Below, one piece after another: positions 4,954 to 5,218 of a DNA stretch of 5,218 nt. The notes beneath the pieces were generated by a model, which saw only the letters and a list, made by a program, of their open reading frames with translations, made no database searches and had not been told where the DNA came from. This DNA is from Nitrospira sp. (GTDB lineage Bacteria > Nitrospirota > JACRHL01). Positions within the stretch are counted from its first letter, which is position 1, and each line of letters opens with the position of its first letter. The stretch is from contig JALWRU010000265.1 in NCBI GenBank assembly GCA_026994095.1, positions 1 through 5,218 of the forward strand, read 5' to 3'. The position numbers and the translations under genes were made by a program.

Positions 4954-5218
4954 ATGAAATACGGACGATTGGCGCTGGCGTTGAGCATGTTACTGGCCTG
5001 GCCGGTACTGCCCGCAGTGGCGGCAGAGGAGCATCCCAAAGTACTGGGAAAACACCTGGTAGAACATTTGGGATGCCTGTACTGCCACGGACTGGGTGGG
5101 CGCAAAGGGTTGGAGAACCCGGACGCGGTGCGCAAGTACATCCCCGGCTGGGATGAGCAGGCCTTTATTGCCCGCTACCCCTCTGATGAAGGGCTGCGGC
5201 AGGTAATTATTAAGGGGC
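4954..5218 (+). CDS. Secreted c-type cytochrome (partial, runs off the window)
   Basis: Eighty-eight complete codons are present before the window ends. Residues 1-24 form a Sec signal peptide: Lys2 and Arg5, a hydrophobic core at about 6-19, and a likely signal-peptidase cut in AVAA before Glu25. The mature part soon has GCLYCHG, a CxxCH haem-attachment motif (Cys41, Cys44, His45), so haem c is bound covalently in the periplasm. GGRKGLENPDAVRKYIPGW follows, a pattern common after the haem site of single-domain class I-type cytochromes. The axial methionine and any second haem would lie beyond the edge. AAGGA lies 6 bases before the ATG. The start is 24 bp after the CBS stop, suggesting co-transcription. 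It is presumably an electron carrier; its donor and acceptor cannot be inferred. Confidence 0.92.
   Translation, partial: MKYGRLALALSMLLAWPVLPAVAAEEHPKVLGKHLVEHLGCLYCHGLGGRKGLENPDAVRKYIPGWDEQAFIARYPSDEGLRQVIIKG

Overview
The window is moderately GC-rich bacterial DNA with short spacers and GTG as well as ATG starts. The FNR/CRP-type regulator, the biotin genes and the tRNA-Leu(UAG) sequence with encoded CCA fit a proteobacterium, most likely gammaproteobacterial. That placement is inference from gene content only.

Layout, left to right. Positions 1-251 form an AT-rich spacer with no supported gene but with an FNR-box-like dyad. Positions 252-2843 (minus strand) carry a tight biotin cluster transcribed bioF > SDR oxidoreductase > bioD. 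The bioF-SDR gap is 4 bp, and the SDR and bioD genes overlap by 4 bp (GTGA). Positions 2844-2982 hold the control region shared by bioF and a divergent tRNA-Leu(UAG) at 2983-3067 (plus). A 53-codon gene with a very strong ribosome binding site (3111-3272, plus) follows the tRNA. It converges on a Crp/Fnr-family regulator gene (3269-4012, minus), and the two genes share the palindrome CTAG as overlapping stop codons. Positions 4013-4527 are a 515-bp divergent intergenic region rich in inverted repeats. From 4528 the plus strand carries a two-CBS-domain protein (4528-4929) and then a secreted c-type cytochrome (4954 to the window edge, incomplete).

How the genes work together. BioF makes 8-amino-7-oxononanoate (KAPA) from pimeloyl thioester and alanine, and BioD closes the ureido ring of dethiobiotin. 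BioA, BioB and the usual pimeloyl-forming pair BioC/BioH are not in the window; the slot between bioF and bioD holds a short-chain dehydrogenase instead. On the right, the Crp/Fnr regulator, the CBS protein and the cytochrome c look like a small redox/energy module. Two perfect 15-bp palindromes of the same 7-1-7 design, GYCACAS-N-STGTGRC, sit upstream of the regulator gene and of the CBS gene. They suggest one transcription factor controls both divergent units.

The points most worth a second look are the paired palindromes, the SDR inside the biotin cluster, the Fnr-like protein that lacks one expected N-terminal cysteine, and the 53-aa membrane-like small protein. I see no mobile element, CRISPR array or defence system.
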